A stretch of 64,000 bases of DNA. Source: Bryobacterales bacterium (GTDB taxonomy: Bacteria; Acidobacteriota; Terriglobia; Bryobacterales; UBA6623). Positions within the stretch are counted from its first letter, which is position 1; every line of letters starts with the position of its first letter. Shown piece after piece: positions 26,308 to 35,900 of this stretch. The stretch is from contig JAPPMC010000312.1 of NCBI GenBank assembly GCA_028819235.1, positions 37,927 to 101,926 on the forward strand, in the 5' to 3' direction. A program made the position numbers and the translations under genes. A model generated the notes under the pieces. It was not told where the DNA came from. It saw only the letters and a list, made by a program, of their open reading frames with translations, and did no database searches.

Positions 26308-27297
26308 TCACTCCAGGGGTGCTTCCGCCTGGACCTCTCCGGTCTGCCGCCTGTGAGCAAGGAACCACGCGTAGAGGTCCCAGCCTTCGTACACGCGCGT
26401 CCAGACGTTATGGCCCAAGTCCTCGTGGACGGTGAAGCGCACATCGGGATGGCCTGCTGCCTCCAGAGCCACCACGGTCTCCAAGACGCGCTCTGGACGA
26501 ACCACTGTGTCCCGACCTCCCTGAAACACCCACACTGGCAGCTTGGCGTCCGCGATCTGATCGACCTGGCTGGGATCTCCGGGACCGCAGATGGGAGCGA
26601 CCGCGGCCCATCGGTCCGGGTCCGCGATTGCCAGGTGCCACGTTCCGGCGCCGCCGAAGCTCAAGCCGGTCAGATAGACTCGATCTTGGTCGGCCCGGAA
26701 CTCGCGTAATGTGGCATCAACCATCGCAAGCACCTCGCCTTCCATCCTGGTCCAGCTCTCTCTCGAAGCCGAGGCCGTGAAGGACGGGATGCTCAGGTCG
26801 GTCACCCGCGCCATCGGTTGCTTCGGGCGACGACCGTGGCGGCGGGGTGGAGGTGGGCCGTCTACGATTCTGTTTGGGGCGGGCTGGTCGGAGCTGCGGC
26901 GCGGTCGGTCGAACAACGGCATCTGCGGTGAGATCATGATGAAGGGCAGGTCGCGCCCTTGGATCCAGGCCTCCGCCACTGGTCCGTGAACGAGGACTTG
27001 GTCTAGATCCTCCATGGCGTTGCCGCGCTCCCCTCCGCCATGGAGGAATAGGATCACCGGCCAACGCTTTCCGGGTTCGGTGTGATAGCCGATCGGCAGG
27101 TACACGAAGTACTCGCGGCGTTCCCCTGTGACCTGGCTCTCGTACCCTTTTCGAAGCAGCTGCCCCTGACTGCGGCCTACAGGCTCAGCGACGGCCTGAT
27201 TGCTTGCGATGGCTAGGCTGACGGTCAGCGCCATGCCGTAGACGACGAGCCTCCGATGGGCCGGTCGGAAGGGCGTTGTGCGGGCTGACTGTTTCAT
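26308..27297 (-). CDS. Exported alpha/beta-hydrolase (esterase/prolyl-oligopeptidase-like)
   Basis: A 329-residue secreted serine hydrolase. The ATG at 27297 gives a signal peptide (RRLVVYGMALTVSLAIA, then NQAVA). The mature part has RREYFVYLPIGYH, the oxyanion segment PVILFLHGGGERG, the nucleophile motif LTGLSFGGAGTW (GxSxG), an acidic residue in VFQGGRDTVV and the histidine in EDLGHNVW. This is the pattern of predicted peptidases and esterases of the PHB-depolymerase/prolyl-oligopeptidase superfamily. The insert PPPPRRHGRRPKQP between strands is proline- and arginine-rich and unusual. Substrate unknown. Confidence 0.88.
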   Translation of the reverse strand: MKQSARTTPFRPAHRRLVVYGMALTVSLAIASNQAVAEPVGRSQGQLLRKGYESQVTGERREYFVYLPIGYHTEPGKRWPVILFLHGGGERGNAMEDLDQVLVHGPVAEAWIQGRDLPFIMISPQMPLFDRPRRSSDQPAPNRIVDGPPPPRRHGRRPKQPMARVTDLSIPSFTASASRESWTRMEGEVLAMVDATLREFRADQDRVYLTGLSFGGAGTWHLAIADPDRWAAVAPICGPGDPSQVDQIADAKLPVWVFQGGRDTVVRPERVLETVVALEAAGHPDVRFTVHEDLGHNVWTRVYEGWDLYAWFLAHRRQTGEVQAEAPLE

Positions 27298-27471
27298 GCA
27301 CGCGCAATCGTCGCATAGCTCGCTGGGTCGCGCCCGCGTAAGGGGCTGGAACCGCACGGCTTAGACGGTGCATTGCTAGCCTCCGATGCCGGCAATGCGG
27401 AAACGCCCGAAGGAGTTAGAGCGATGAGTAGACAGATTGGGACCGGAGAGCGGTGATCGGACGCCTTGGCT

Positions 27472-29547
27472 TCAGTACCGAATCCAGGTCCGTTCCAGAG
27501 GAACTTGACCGATCCCCGGTTTGGAGTAGTCGCAAACACCATCAGGAAAGACAGCGCTTAACCGGTTCAACTGCTCCGAGGTGAGAGAAGGCCCGTAGTC
27601 CGCGGGATCGAGCGGCTTCAACTGGCACTTCAGGATGTCGCCCTCGAGCGGGGCCCCAGCTGCCATTCTGGGATCGCCGCTCGGCGGGTAGAGCTCGCTG
27701 CAAGGCCCGCCATCCCCGCTTGCCCCGTCGTCCGCAAGCGGCTCCCCTTCGGCCGACCAGCAGGCATCGCTCAAATCGCCGGGCCGGCCTCGAGAGATCG
27801 CGTCGATCGGCTCGTCTCCTGATTCGTCCGCGGCGAGTGAATCGAGCCACTGGTCCATCAGCCGGACCACATCCAGGTGGGGCGGCGGATTCGTCAGGAT
27901 GACGTGGTTGGCAGCGCTACCGTGCGCCTGCTGCAGTCGTGCACCCATCACGAACGTCCGAACGCGGTCGTGAATGTTACCGCTCGGGTCCAAGTACCTG
28001 CGCGTGTCGATGATCGGAATCGAGCCGAGCGAGCCGCCACCGGAGTTCACGCGACCGGTTTCATACAGGATCCTCAGCGAATCCTCGTCCGTGGACGAGC
28101 GTTCGGGCACGATGTTCGCGTCGTCGTCGAATCCACCGATCGATTCGTTGAGCTCGATGAACCGCTCAGCGTCAATCACGCCATCGTTGAAGGCCTGCAG
28201 GCCGTATTGCACGCCCGCATTGTCGAGCGCTCTGCGGGGCAGGCCTGTCGCGCTGTCGCGCCCGACAAGGTTGACCAAATTGTCGTGAAAGCCGCATCGT
28301 ATGCCGTCGGGCCTCTGCACAGGGTGATAGACCAGTTCCTTGGGAACCACTTCGTGGCAACTGCCAGGTTGGATCAGCGCCGGAGAGAACGACCTCATCC
28401 AGCTCTCACATGTCGCCCATGTCGCGAATCCCGAAACGGCCTTCTTCTGATCCTCACTCCAGTCGTGCGCACTGCTATCGATTGCCCGTGCCAGCAGCGA
28501 GCAATCCGTGACCGGCGGGGCGAGCGTCACCGTGTCCGGGTAGCTCGCACCCGGGATGATGCCGTCTAGGAGACCGGGATAGTTCTGGGCGATCAGGTGC
28601 TGTTGCATCGAACCGCCCGATCCTCCCACTCCAATGGTGTGGACAGGAACGCCGAAACTCTCGATGAAGTGCTCCTTCACCATCATCGCGGTCTCCGCTG
28701 AAATCACGTCGTTGCAGTTGTTGCCAAACACGTTCTGGGACGAGACCGCCACGGCATATCCGTTTCCAAGCGAGGTTTGGTCCTTCAACGCGGAACGGAT
28801 CAGGCCCTGGCGGTAGCCTGCGCGGCAACCCCCGCCGAATCGGTACACCAGGCGACCGTTCCAGCTTGGGTCGATGCTCCACGGGTCGGGAAGGTCGTCC
28901 GCCGGATCGTGGAGGAACGCAATCTCGTAGATCGCTCGATTGATCGTGCCCGTCTCAACTCGAACGATGAAGTCCTGTTCATGCCCCTCTGTGGTCGTCG
29001 TGCGGGCGATGTCGGACGGGCGTGGCGCCGAAGGATCTAGGGGTTTGAAGCCTGGCGGAATCCTGGAGATCGGGGTCCTGCCCTGCTGCGGGTCAACTCG
29101 GTCCGTGGACCTGTAATAGTACGCACTCTGCGTCTGGGCACTGCAATTGGCGTCCGAGGGCGGCCCCAGCCCAGCTTGTTCGGTCTGGCAAACGAAGGGT
29201 TCCTGGTGTGGCCCCGAGAACACGGGGCCAGTAAGAGGGTGATTGATTAACTCGAGACTGGTGGACCGTTCTCCCACCCTAGCCGTGACCGTGTTTTTGC
29301 CGATCTTCAGTTCAGACAGACGCGCGCGTAGGCGCGAAGGGTCGATGCCACTTCGGAACGAGGAGGTGACGTCGCGACCGTCCACCTCAACCTGCAATGA
29401 ACCGGCACTGGCACCGGTCACCTCGACGAGCGCGTCACCTCCGGTGACCATGTCCGCGGTGCCGGACAGGACGGTAACGTCAAGTCGCTGCTCCGCACAG
29501 CCAATCGTTACGCCCAAGTAAAGGATTGTGGCCGCCATTCGCATCAC
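27472..29547 (-). CDS. DUF6351-family exported protein (tannase-like alpha/beta-hydrolase fold)
   Basis: A 691-residue protein of the DUF6351 type. A short N-terminal hydrophobic segment ends in GVTIGC, so it may be a lipoprotein. After an immunoglobulin-like stretch (VTVLSGTADMVTGGDALVEV, residues about 22-105) comes the large hydrolase-like part with LVYRFGGGCRAGYRQG, GYAVAVSSQNVFGNNCND, and IGVGGSGGSMQQHLIAQNYP where the serine would be the nucleophile. PNPPPHLD-like NPPPHLDVVRLMDQWL near the C-terminus is also typical. Cysteine number suggests several disulfides. Function is unknown; relation to tannases and feruloyl esterases is by fold only. It shares strand with the esterase but is about 170 bases away. 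Confidence 0.82.
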   Translation of the reverse strand: MMRMAATILYLGVTIGCAEQRLDVTVLSGTADMVTGGDALVEVTGASAGSLQVEVDGRDVTSSFRSGIDPSRLRARLSELKIGKNTVTARVGERSTSLELINHPLTGPVFSGPHQEPFVCQTEQAGLGPPSDANCSAQTQSAYYYRSTDRVDPQQGRTPISRIPPGFKPLDPSAPRPSDIARTTTTEGHEQDFIVRVETGTINRAIYEIAFLHDPADDLPDPWSIDPSWNGRLVYRFGGGCRAGYRQGLIRSALKDQTSLGNGYAVAVSSQNVFGNNCNDVISAETAMMVKEHFIESFGVPVHTIGVGGSGGSMQQHLIAQNYPGLLDGIIPGASYPDTVTLAPPVTDCSLLARAIDSSAHDWSEDQKKAVSGFATWATCESWMRSFSPALIQPGSCHEVVPKELVYHPVQRPDGIRCGFHDNLVNLVGRDSATGLPRRALDNAGVQYGLQAFNDGVIDAERFIELNESIGGFDDDANIVPERSSTDEDSLRILYETGRVNSGGGSLGSIPIIDTRRYLDPSGNIHDRVRTFVMGARLQQAHGSAANHVILTNPPPHLDVVRLMDQWLDSLAADESGDEPIDAISRGRPGDLSDACWSAEGEPLADDGASGDGGPCSELYPPSGDPRMAAGAPLEGDILKCQLKPLDPADYGPSLTSEQLNRLSAVFPDGVCDYSKPGIGQVPLERTWIRY

Positions 29548-29603
29548 TGATTCCCTCCAAGTGCCGAAAGGATCAAGGCCTCATCGACAACAACGGAGAC
29601 ATC

Positions 29604-29921
29604 CTACCCCTCGGGGAACATCTGTGAGATCCCATCCAATCCGAGATGTAGGCGGGCCGTCCGCCGCGGCTCGGGTTCGGTACTCCGGTCCGGGGCAGGC
29701 CGGGACGTACTTGCGCGGCCGCTGACGGACCAGTCACGAAGATCACCCACGCCGGTAGCCGCGCCGAAGATGTCGAGTGCAGAGGGCGATGTGGGCGGAA
29801 GCCGGGGCGCTGGAACTGGGTTGGGAGTCGGCACGGGAACCTGGACCGGAGACACACCGACACACCCCAGTGCCAGTCCGACCGCCAGCGCTGCCAGTAC
29901 CGGTATCAGTCTTGTGGCCAT
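29604..29921 (-). CDS. Small proline-rich predicted lipoprotein
   Basis: A 105-residue product that starts MATRLIPVLAALAVGLALGC, an excellent lipoprotein signal with the lipobox LALGC. A proline-rich linker follows (PVQVPVPTPNPVPAPRLPP), then a short tail with no known domain. The ATG at 29921 is chosen for the signal; the frame is open to 29972. No family recognised. It ends 57 bases upstream of the DUF6351 gene start on the same strand, so the two may be co-transcribed. Confidence 0.6.
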   Translation of the reverse strand: MATRLIPVLAALAVGLALGCVGVSPVQVPVPTPNPVPAPRLPPTSPSALDIFGAATGVGDLRDWSVSGRASTSRPAPDRSTEPEPRRTARLHLGLDGISQMFPEG

Positions 29922-30040
29922 CGCCAGTCTTGGTTGCTCTTGATCGTAGCCCTCCAAATTGCCGACACCCAAGTTCCAGCCGATTTGCGCCGACGGGCCT
30001 ACGATCTGTTGCAGATCAGGCTCACGGCACAGGCAGAAAG

Positions 30041-31060
30041 CTAGCGCTTTGGGATCACTTGCGAGGACAGGGTGCCCTGGAGGGCCTGGGCTGTCGGACT
30101 GCTGTCCAGCGCATCGTCTTCGATAGCATCGGCGCGTAGTTTCAAGTGGGCGAATATCTCACGGGTCGGAGCGAGATTTCCGCCTCGCAGGGCTGCCGGC
30201 AGCAGTTTCAAGCTGACTGTTCCTCGGACGTTCCCGCCAATAGCCAAAATGCGTTTGCGGTCCGGCTCCAGCTTCACCACAACATCGCAATGCATGCGGG
30301 CGCCGACCCCGAGATGACGGCGCCGTTGGGCGATCGTCCCATAGCTTCCCCGCCGGCTGCTGCAGAGCAGATCGCCCGGCCCGACGACGGTCTCGCCGAC
30401 GTCGTATGCCGTGAAGCCAGCATGTGAAGACCCTGCATCTCGAGCCCGAATGGCTTGGTCGACGTAGACATGGTGGGCGATTGAACGTCGGAACTGACTA
30501 GAACTGCCGAGTCCGCCCTCGCACATTACCCAAGAGACGAATGCCGCGGACCAGGGATCACGCCAACGCGAGGCCAAGCCAGCCGGCCCCTTCCACCTAC
30601 TGTTCTGACGGTCTACCATCCAGGATCCCTTCGGCGTTGCCGCCCAGTAGCCAGCGATCGTCGATGCCACGCGGGCACCCTCGACGGGATCCACGCGCCA
30701 CCAACGGCGTCGGCTCCACGCTTGAGAGCCGCCAGCGTAGATAGGGTTTCGGACGAGTGAACGCCCTCTCTCCTCAATGGTTTCGTCGACGATTGAGAAT
30801 CCAAAGAATCCCCATTCCTGCACGGCAACGTTTACGATCCGCCTCCGCACTTCCCCGGTCGGCAGATTCCGGCACGCGCTGGACCGGACGCTCATCTGTC
30901 CCGGTGGGCCATTGACGAGTGCCGAAGGTGCCCCGGCGTCGAACTGCTCAGCCGGGAGTCGGTCCAAGGGTTTCTGTTGCGCGAACCAGTCAGGTGTCGA
31001 AGCCGGAATCGCCACGGTGCCCGCTAGTGCCAACAAGATCGTCTTCATCGAGTTTCCCAT
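30041..31060 (-). CDS. DUF2272 exported protein
   Basis: A 339-residue protein with a signal peptide (MKTILLALAGTVAIPAS). The DUF2272 region holds RNPIYAGGSQAWSRRRWW, WSAAFVSWVMCEGGLG, SIAHHVYVDQAI and VGPGDLLCSSRRG, the set found in this NlpC/P60-like family, which suggests a cysteine-peptidase-like fold acting in the envelope. The start is either the ATG at 31060 or the ATG at 31048, where GGGAA lies just upstream; longer extensions to 31255 run over the HepT gene and are unlikely. The neighbouring HepT stop is at 31111. Confidence 0.8.
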   Translation of the reverse strand: MGNSMKTILLALAGTVAIPASTPDWFAQQKPLDRLPAEQFDAGAPSALVNGPPGQMSVRSSACRNLPTGEVRRRIVNVAVQEWGFFGFSIVDETIEERGRSLVRNPIYAGGSQAWSRRRWWRVDPVEGARVASTIAGYWAATPKGSWMVDRQNSRWKGPAGLASRWRDPWSAAFVSWVMCEGGLGSSSQFRRSIAHHVYVDQAIRARDAGSSHAGFTAYDVGETVVGPGDLLCSSRRGSYGTIAQRRRHLGVGARMHCDVVVKLEPDRKRILAIGGNVRGTVSLKLLPAALRGGNLAPTREIFAHLKLRADAIEDDALDSSPTAQALQGTLSSQVIPKR

Positions 31061-31110
31061 CAAATCGTACGGAGAATTGACGATCAGCCGGTCGATGGTC
31101 GCGCTTGGCA

Positions 31111-31455
31111 CTATCCGGGCTCCGGGGGAACGAGCGGCTCCAATCGGGCGATCAGATCCGACAGGTCGTGGCGAACAGTATGCCAAACGACCTGAAGGTC
31201 TATGTCGAAGTAGACGTGCACGAGCCGGTTGCGCATCCCGACGATCTGCCGCCACGGGATGTCCGCGTTCGGCCGCCTCGCGTCTTCGGTTGCCCGCGAG
31301 GCCGCCTCGCCAACGATCTCCACTGACTTGAGAACCGACAACTTCGTCCGTCGATCCATCACGAAGTCTTCGAATGACATGCCCTCTGTGAAGGACAACG
31401 CATGGCGCGCGGCGAGCAGCATGTCCAGCAGATACGCGGAGTCGTCACGTGGCAT
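31111..31455 (-). CDS. hepT: HepT-family toxin (HEPN domain)
   Basis: A 114-residue HEPN RNase-type toxin of the HepT (DUF86) family. The active-site motif RNRLVHVYF (Rx4H type) lies near residues 75-83, preceded by the usual helical segment KLSVLKSVEIVGEAASRA. In the MntA-HepT system the toxin is an RNase or is itself the target of AMP transfer by its partner. The gene overlaps mntA by 11 bases and lies downstream of it on the same strand, the normal order and coupling. Confidence 0.9.
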   Translation of the reverse strand: MPRDDSAYLLDMLLAARHALSFTEGMSFEDFVMDRRTKLSVLKSVEIVGEAASRATEDARRPNADIPWRQIVGMRNRLVHVYFDIDLQVVWHTVRHDLSDLIARLEPLVPPEPG

Positions 31456-31807
31456 AGACCACCCGTGCGGATTCTAGGATCGCCTTTCGGCGAATGTAGT
31501 TTCGGCTCTCCTCAATGGCGGCCCGGCTAACCAGATCGACCCTGCGAGCGAACAGATCGGCCAGTTCCTGCTGCATCCCGGCCATGCCGAACAGGCCCGG
31601 TGTACGTTCCGACTTGAACCGGATCAACACGTCGATGTCGCTGTCCGGCCCGAAGTCGTCGCGTAGCACGGAACCGAATAGCGCCAATTCCCCCACCTGC
31701 CAGCGGTCACAGAAGGCCTCGATGGCGCTCAGGGATACGCCCACCCTGGCCGCCAGCCGCTCGCTGTCTTGGACGGCTCCGGTCGCCGACCGCGCGGAGG
31801 CCCTCAT
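31445..31807 (-). CDS. mntA: MntA-family antitoxin nucleotidyltransferase
   Basis: A 120-residue minimal nucleotidyltransferase. The catalytic pattern is intact: FGSVLRDDFGPDSDIDVLIRF contains GS followed by DID, and a third acidic residue lies in RRVDLVSRAAI. In characterised systems MntA inactivates HepT by AMPylating a tyrosine; HepT here has a tyrosine in HVYF next to the active site, which fits. The ATG overlaps the stop of the upstream methylase (ATGA), so translation was originally coupled to the methylase. The pair appears intact although the methylase is dead. Confidence 0.9.
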   Translation of the reverse strand: MRASARSATGAVQDSERLAARVGVSLSAIEAFCDRWQVGELALFGSVLRDDFGPDSDIDVLIRFKSERTPGLFGMAGMQQELADLFARRVDLVSRAAIEESRNYIRRKAILESARVVYAT

Positions 31808-34379
31808 TGCGACAATTCCACGATCTTGAGGCTCTCGACGCCCCGGTCGTCAACGATCTTGACGGCTGCGCACAAGTGCTCGCCAGCTTCGAACGGGAGC
31901 GAAACCGTGCCCCGGTATGCTGCCATCCGGGTCGCGTCGATCTCCGCCTTGAGGCTCTTCGCCAGCTTGGCCCATCCGTCGTTGCGGCCGGGCATCGGAA
32001 AGAACACTTGCCGCGGGAACAGGCTGCGTCCGTCGTAGTCGGGGTCCAGCATCCAGAGTGCGATCTTGTCGGCGTTGCCGGACTCGACATTCCCGCTCCT
32101 AGTGTTGTAGTAGGCGAATCCTTGCACCGAGACGCGGAACTTGCCTGCGTCCTGCTCCTCGGAGACGCGTTCGAGCGCCACGTCGGGCAGGCCGACGAGC
32201 CAAAAACTCTCGTTGCTCGCCCTCTTCCTTTTGAGGTCGTCCGCAAGCAGGTCCGCGTTCATCTGCGCCTTAAGCAGCGTTACACCAGGCCACTTCGTCT
32301 CCTCAATATCCTTGGACACCCCGGGGTCGAACTGGAAGGCCGCGAAGACGATGACCTTCGGTCGCGGAACCAGAAGTGACGCCTCTTCGATCGCGCGCGC
32401 CACCTGCCGTTGCTCCATCGGGGCATGATCCGGGCCGAACGACACCACTGCCCGGGCATTAGGTGAAGTGCCTTGGGCACCCGGTGCGGACGCCTCGCCA
32501 GGCCGCGTCTCCCCCTCGGCGTAAAGGTGCCTCTGGCCGGGCAGCGGCTCCAGCCGAACAAACGCGACGCGTTGACCATCCTTGCCCCGAATGCCGGTCT
32601 TCAGAAGCTCGTCGCGCCAGTCTCCCTGCCGGATAGTCGGTCCCGTCCGCGCCACCGAGTCGTCCGCCCGCAGCTCCTCCTGCTCGCCCACTTCATCGAG
32701 CGGGAGCACGGTGGGAGCTGGGACCGCTTCGACAGTGAACGGACCCGTGACGCGGGCCTTTGAGCGGTCGGTGAACGGCTGATCCTGAAGAACCGTCTTA
32801 TCCGGAAGCTGGCAGTACGCTAGTGTTCCAGCAGAGACCTTCGGAACGCATCGATACCTGAAACCGCCTCCGACCCCCTCCTGCGGGTGCGCCAAATCGT
32901 AGTAGTCGAAGTGCGCTGTCATAAGACGCTGCTTGGCTAAGGGCGTCGCTACACGTGACGTGTCGCAGGTGATCCACCGGCGTCCCCATTGCTCGGCGAC
33001 ATACGCCGCCGTTCCGCTCCCGCAGGTCGGATCGAAGACCAGGTCGCCCGGATCGGTGGTCATCAGAATGCAGCGCTGAAGCACCTTGGCGGCCGTCTCA
33101 ACCACATAGCGCTTGCCCTTCGGGAACATCTGTGCGGGCCAGAAGTTGCTGATCCGCCGACCCGGCACCTCTTCTTCATACCGCTTCCACCTAAGTGACG
33201 CTTGGCCCTCAGGTGCCACTAGCCTACCCAAGGCAGCAAGCCTGTCCAGTCCCTCGGGTGAGACGCGCCAGTGCTCGCCTGGGGGCACGCGAAACACGCG
33301 ACCATTCCATTCACAAGGATCGGAGCGCCCGGTTGTGGAAGTTCCTGGGGACATCGGGGGCATGCGTTGAATGGCACGCGCACCCTTGGGCAATTAGTGG
33401 CTTGGGTCAAACCGTTCTTCGGGGGTTAACGGTCGGCAGTGTCCGTCCGCTTGTTCGACCATCGCATAGGAGCTAAAGAACTCAATGATCTCGCGACGGG
33501 TCAGCGTCTCGTACAGCTGCCGATACTTCACTAGTCTCCGCTCCTTGGCGTACCAGAGCAGATAGTCAGCTCCCTTCGGAAGCGTCTTCGCCGAAGTGCC
33601 GCCGCCGGTCTCGTAGGAGATAGTCGCCATCCGGTTTTCTGCACCGTAAATGTCATCCATGACCAAGGCGACACGATGAACGTTTTCGTCGCCGATCTGC
33701 ACGAAACAGCTTCCGTTCTCATGCAAGAGCTCTCGCATCAGTACCAAGCGGTCCCGCAGACAGGAGAGAAACAGGAGTGAATACCGAGTTCCCACGTGTC
33801 GCGAAACGCGCGAATCTGCTCGGGCTCAGCCGTCAGGTCGGCATCCTTGCGATCGGTCACTTCACGCCGGTTCACGAACGGCTGGAAGTTGGAGCCATAC
33901 CGGATGCCGTAAAGCGGGTCCGTGTAGACCATTTGGACCTACCCGCCGAGCCCCTCCTTCTCGAGCAGGCTATTCATGACCAGAAGGCTGTCGCCCGCGA
34001 TCAGCCGGTTGGTCCAGTTGTGTCGGTGGCGGTAGAACTCGATGGCTTGGCGGAGGGGCGGATTCTCCTCCGGTGAAGCGAACAGAGACATCTGCCCGCC
34101 CGTTTCGTGCCGCTTGCGGACCGCTTCGATGATGGTGCGCGGGTCGATCCGCTCGTGGACGTGCAACGAGACCGTCGGCACCTCGAACGAAATGTGCTCC
34201 GCCTTGCCGGACCAGGAGAGATGCGGGTCAAGATGCGGGTCGTGGACGTACGGTTTGCCGTCAGTTTCTCGATCTGTGTGGGGTGTGACGAGGCCGACCG
34301 GAGGGTTGTTCACGCGCTCCTTGTCGGTGTGCGCGTAAGTGTCGATGTCCCGCCGTGCCTGTTTTCTTCGCCGTGCCAT
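31804..34379 (-). pseudogene. Broken site-specific DNA methyltransferase (type III/Mod-like)
   Basis: A gene of about 860 codons for a large adenine-type DNA methylase, now inactive. Pieces in order: 34379-33939 N-terminal part ending LLEKEGLGG, then an in-frame TAG where a lysine codon would be expected; the catalytic region [19 protein letters not shown], with DPLY in place of DPPY; a frameshift near 33785; GENVHRV-like and KTLPKGADYLLWYAK segments; an in-frame TAA at 33394; then 33393-31804 with the SAM-binding motif VFDPTCGSGTAAYVAEQ. Two nonsense changes, one frameshift and a catalytic substitution make inactivity near certain. The family usually pairs with a helicase-nuclease, absent here. 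A decayed second copy of its end is at 11770-12130. Confidence 0.85.
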
Positions 34380-34430
34380 GGCTACCCTTGGATGCCGAGG
34401 CACCGTGTAACACAAGGGGTCACGGGTTGG

Positions 34431-34502
<72 letters not shown>

Positions 34503-34536
34503 CGAGGCAACCACGCTGAGTCGGGGCCCAGCTTGG

Positions 34537-34609
34537 AGCGGGAGACGGGACTCGAACCCGCGACATCGACCTTGGCAAGGTCGCACTCTACCAACTGAGT
34601 TACTCCCGC
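34537..34609 (-). tRNA. tRNA-Gly (GCC)
   Basis: A 73-base cloverleaf on the minus strand. The acceptor stem GCGGGAG pairs with CTCCCGC, the anticodon loop is TTGCCAA with anticodon GCC, and the T arm is GCGGGTTCGAGTCCCGT. The CCA end is encoded (34534-34536). It lies 34 bases upstream of tRNA-Cys and is likely on the same transcript. Confidence 0.96.
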
Positions 34610-34866
34610 TCTGGTGCGAGTATAACGCACCGGGCGCTCGACTCTGGCGGTATACAGACTCCAGCGGTCGCCGCCCAACGCCTCGGACGCGCTCCCGTCG
34701 GCGTTGTCGCTCGGGTCAGCGGTGGCCTTGCCGGCTACAGCGCAACAGGGCCGTTTGGAGCCGGCAACTGAGCGAGCCCCACCGCCGAACGGTGCGGGAT
34801 TCCGCGCCGCCTAGCTATAATTGGCCCTGCGTCGGACCCGTATCCAGGGGTCCGCTCACGCAAGCG

Positions 34867-35892
34867 ATGGGCAGCGTCGATCTACGCACGCGTACGCGCC
34901 GGATGCTGCTGGGCCTGCACCGGCGGGCGCGCGAATTCCGGATGGTCGCCAAGGCTCTGGTCCACAAGGACCACCCCGTCTTGGCCCACGTGATCCCAAC
35001 ACGCCGCTGCAACATCGCATGCGCCTATTGCAACGAGTACGACCACGTCTCCTCACCGGTTCCGATCGGAGTCCTCAAGAGCCGGACGGACGACCTAGCG
35101 CGGCTCGGCGTCAGCATCATCACTCTCAGTGGCGGAGAGCCCATGCTGCACCCCCAGTTGGACGATCTGATCGCCCACATCCGCTCAAGAGGAATCATCG
35201 CCGGGCTGATCACCAATGGTTACCTGCTGGGCCCGGACCGCATCCGCCGGCTGAACGACGCCGGGCTTGAGTACCTGCAGATCAGCATCGACAATGTCGA
35301 GCCAGACGAGACATCGATGAAGAGTCTGAGAGTGTTGGACCGCAAATTGGAGATGCTCGCCGAGCACGCCGACTTCGACGTCAACATCAACTCCGTCGTC
35401 GGCTCCGGAATCCCCAATCCAAGCGATGCCTACACGGTCGCTAAGCGAGCTTTCGATTTGGGCTTCACGAGCACGATCGGCGTGATCCACGACGGCGACG
35501 GTCAATTGCAACCGCTTAGCCCGACGGAACGCCGCGTGTACGAACAGGTCAAAGCCTTCTCGAAACGTGGGTACAGCCGCCTGACATTCTTTCAGGACAA
35601 TCTGGTCAACGGCAAGGCCAACCAGTGGAGCTGTCGGGCCGGAGCTCGCTATCTGTACATCTGCGAAGACGGACTCGTCCATTACTGCTCCCAGCAACGA
35701 GGCACGCCAGGCATCCCACTCGCGAACTACGGGGTCGAGCACATTCAGCGCTCTTACCACACTCCGAAGGGCTGTGCACCGACTTGCACGGTGTCATGCG
35801 TGCACAAGGCATCAGCTGTCGACTTCTGGAGAGATCCGCACGGCCCGGTTCGCACCAGTCGACAAGGGCTGGCGACCGTGGTGGCCGAGTAG
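34867..35892 (+). CDS. Radical SAM protein with SPASM-like C-terminus
   Basis: A 341-residue radical SAM enzyme. The 4Fe-4S cluster motif is CNIACAYC (CxxxCxxC, residues about 49-56), and the SAM-binding SGGEPMLHP follows, then LITNGYLL. The C-terminal third carries extra cysteines in [21 protein letters not shown] and CAPTCTVSC, the layout of a SPASM or Twitch domain that binds auxiliary clusters. Such enzymes modify peptides or proteins or make cofactors. No precursor peptide is seen nearby, so the substrate is unknown. The ATG at 34867 is the first sensible start after the tRNA genes; the frame upstream to 34489 runs through the tRNAs and is not coding. Confidence 0.85.
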   Translation: MGSVDLRTRTRRMLLGLHRRAREFRMVAKALVHKDHPVLAHVIPTRRCNIACAYCNEYDHVSSPVPIGVLKSRTDDLARLGVSIITLSGGEPMLHPQLDDLIAHIRSRGIIAGLITNGYLLGPDRIRRLNDAGLEYLQISIDNVEPDETSMKSLRVLDRKLEMLAEHADFDVNINSVVGSGIPNPSDAYTVAKRAFDLGFTSTIGVIHDGDGQLQPLSPTERRVYEQVKAFSKRGYSRLTFFQDNLVNGKANQWSCRAGARYLYICEDGLVHYCSQQRGTPGIPLANYGVEHIQRSYHTPKGCAPTCTVSCVHKASAVDFWRDPHGPVRTSRQGLATVVAE

Positions 35893-35900
35893 CAGCCGGT

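Noticed and set aside
26018-26368. Basic 116-codon minus-strand frame downstream of the ISAzo13 element
   Set aside because: It looks somewhat protein-like but overlaps the end of the esterase gene in another frame and I cannot link it to a family. Left as unassigned.
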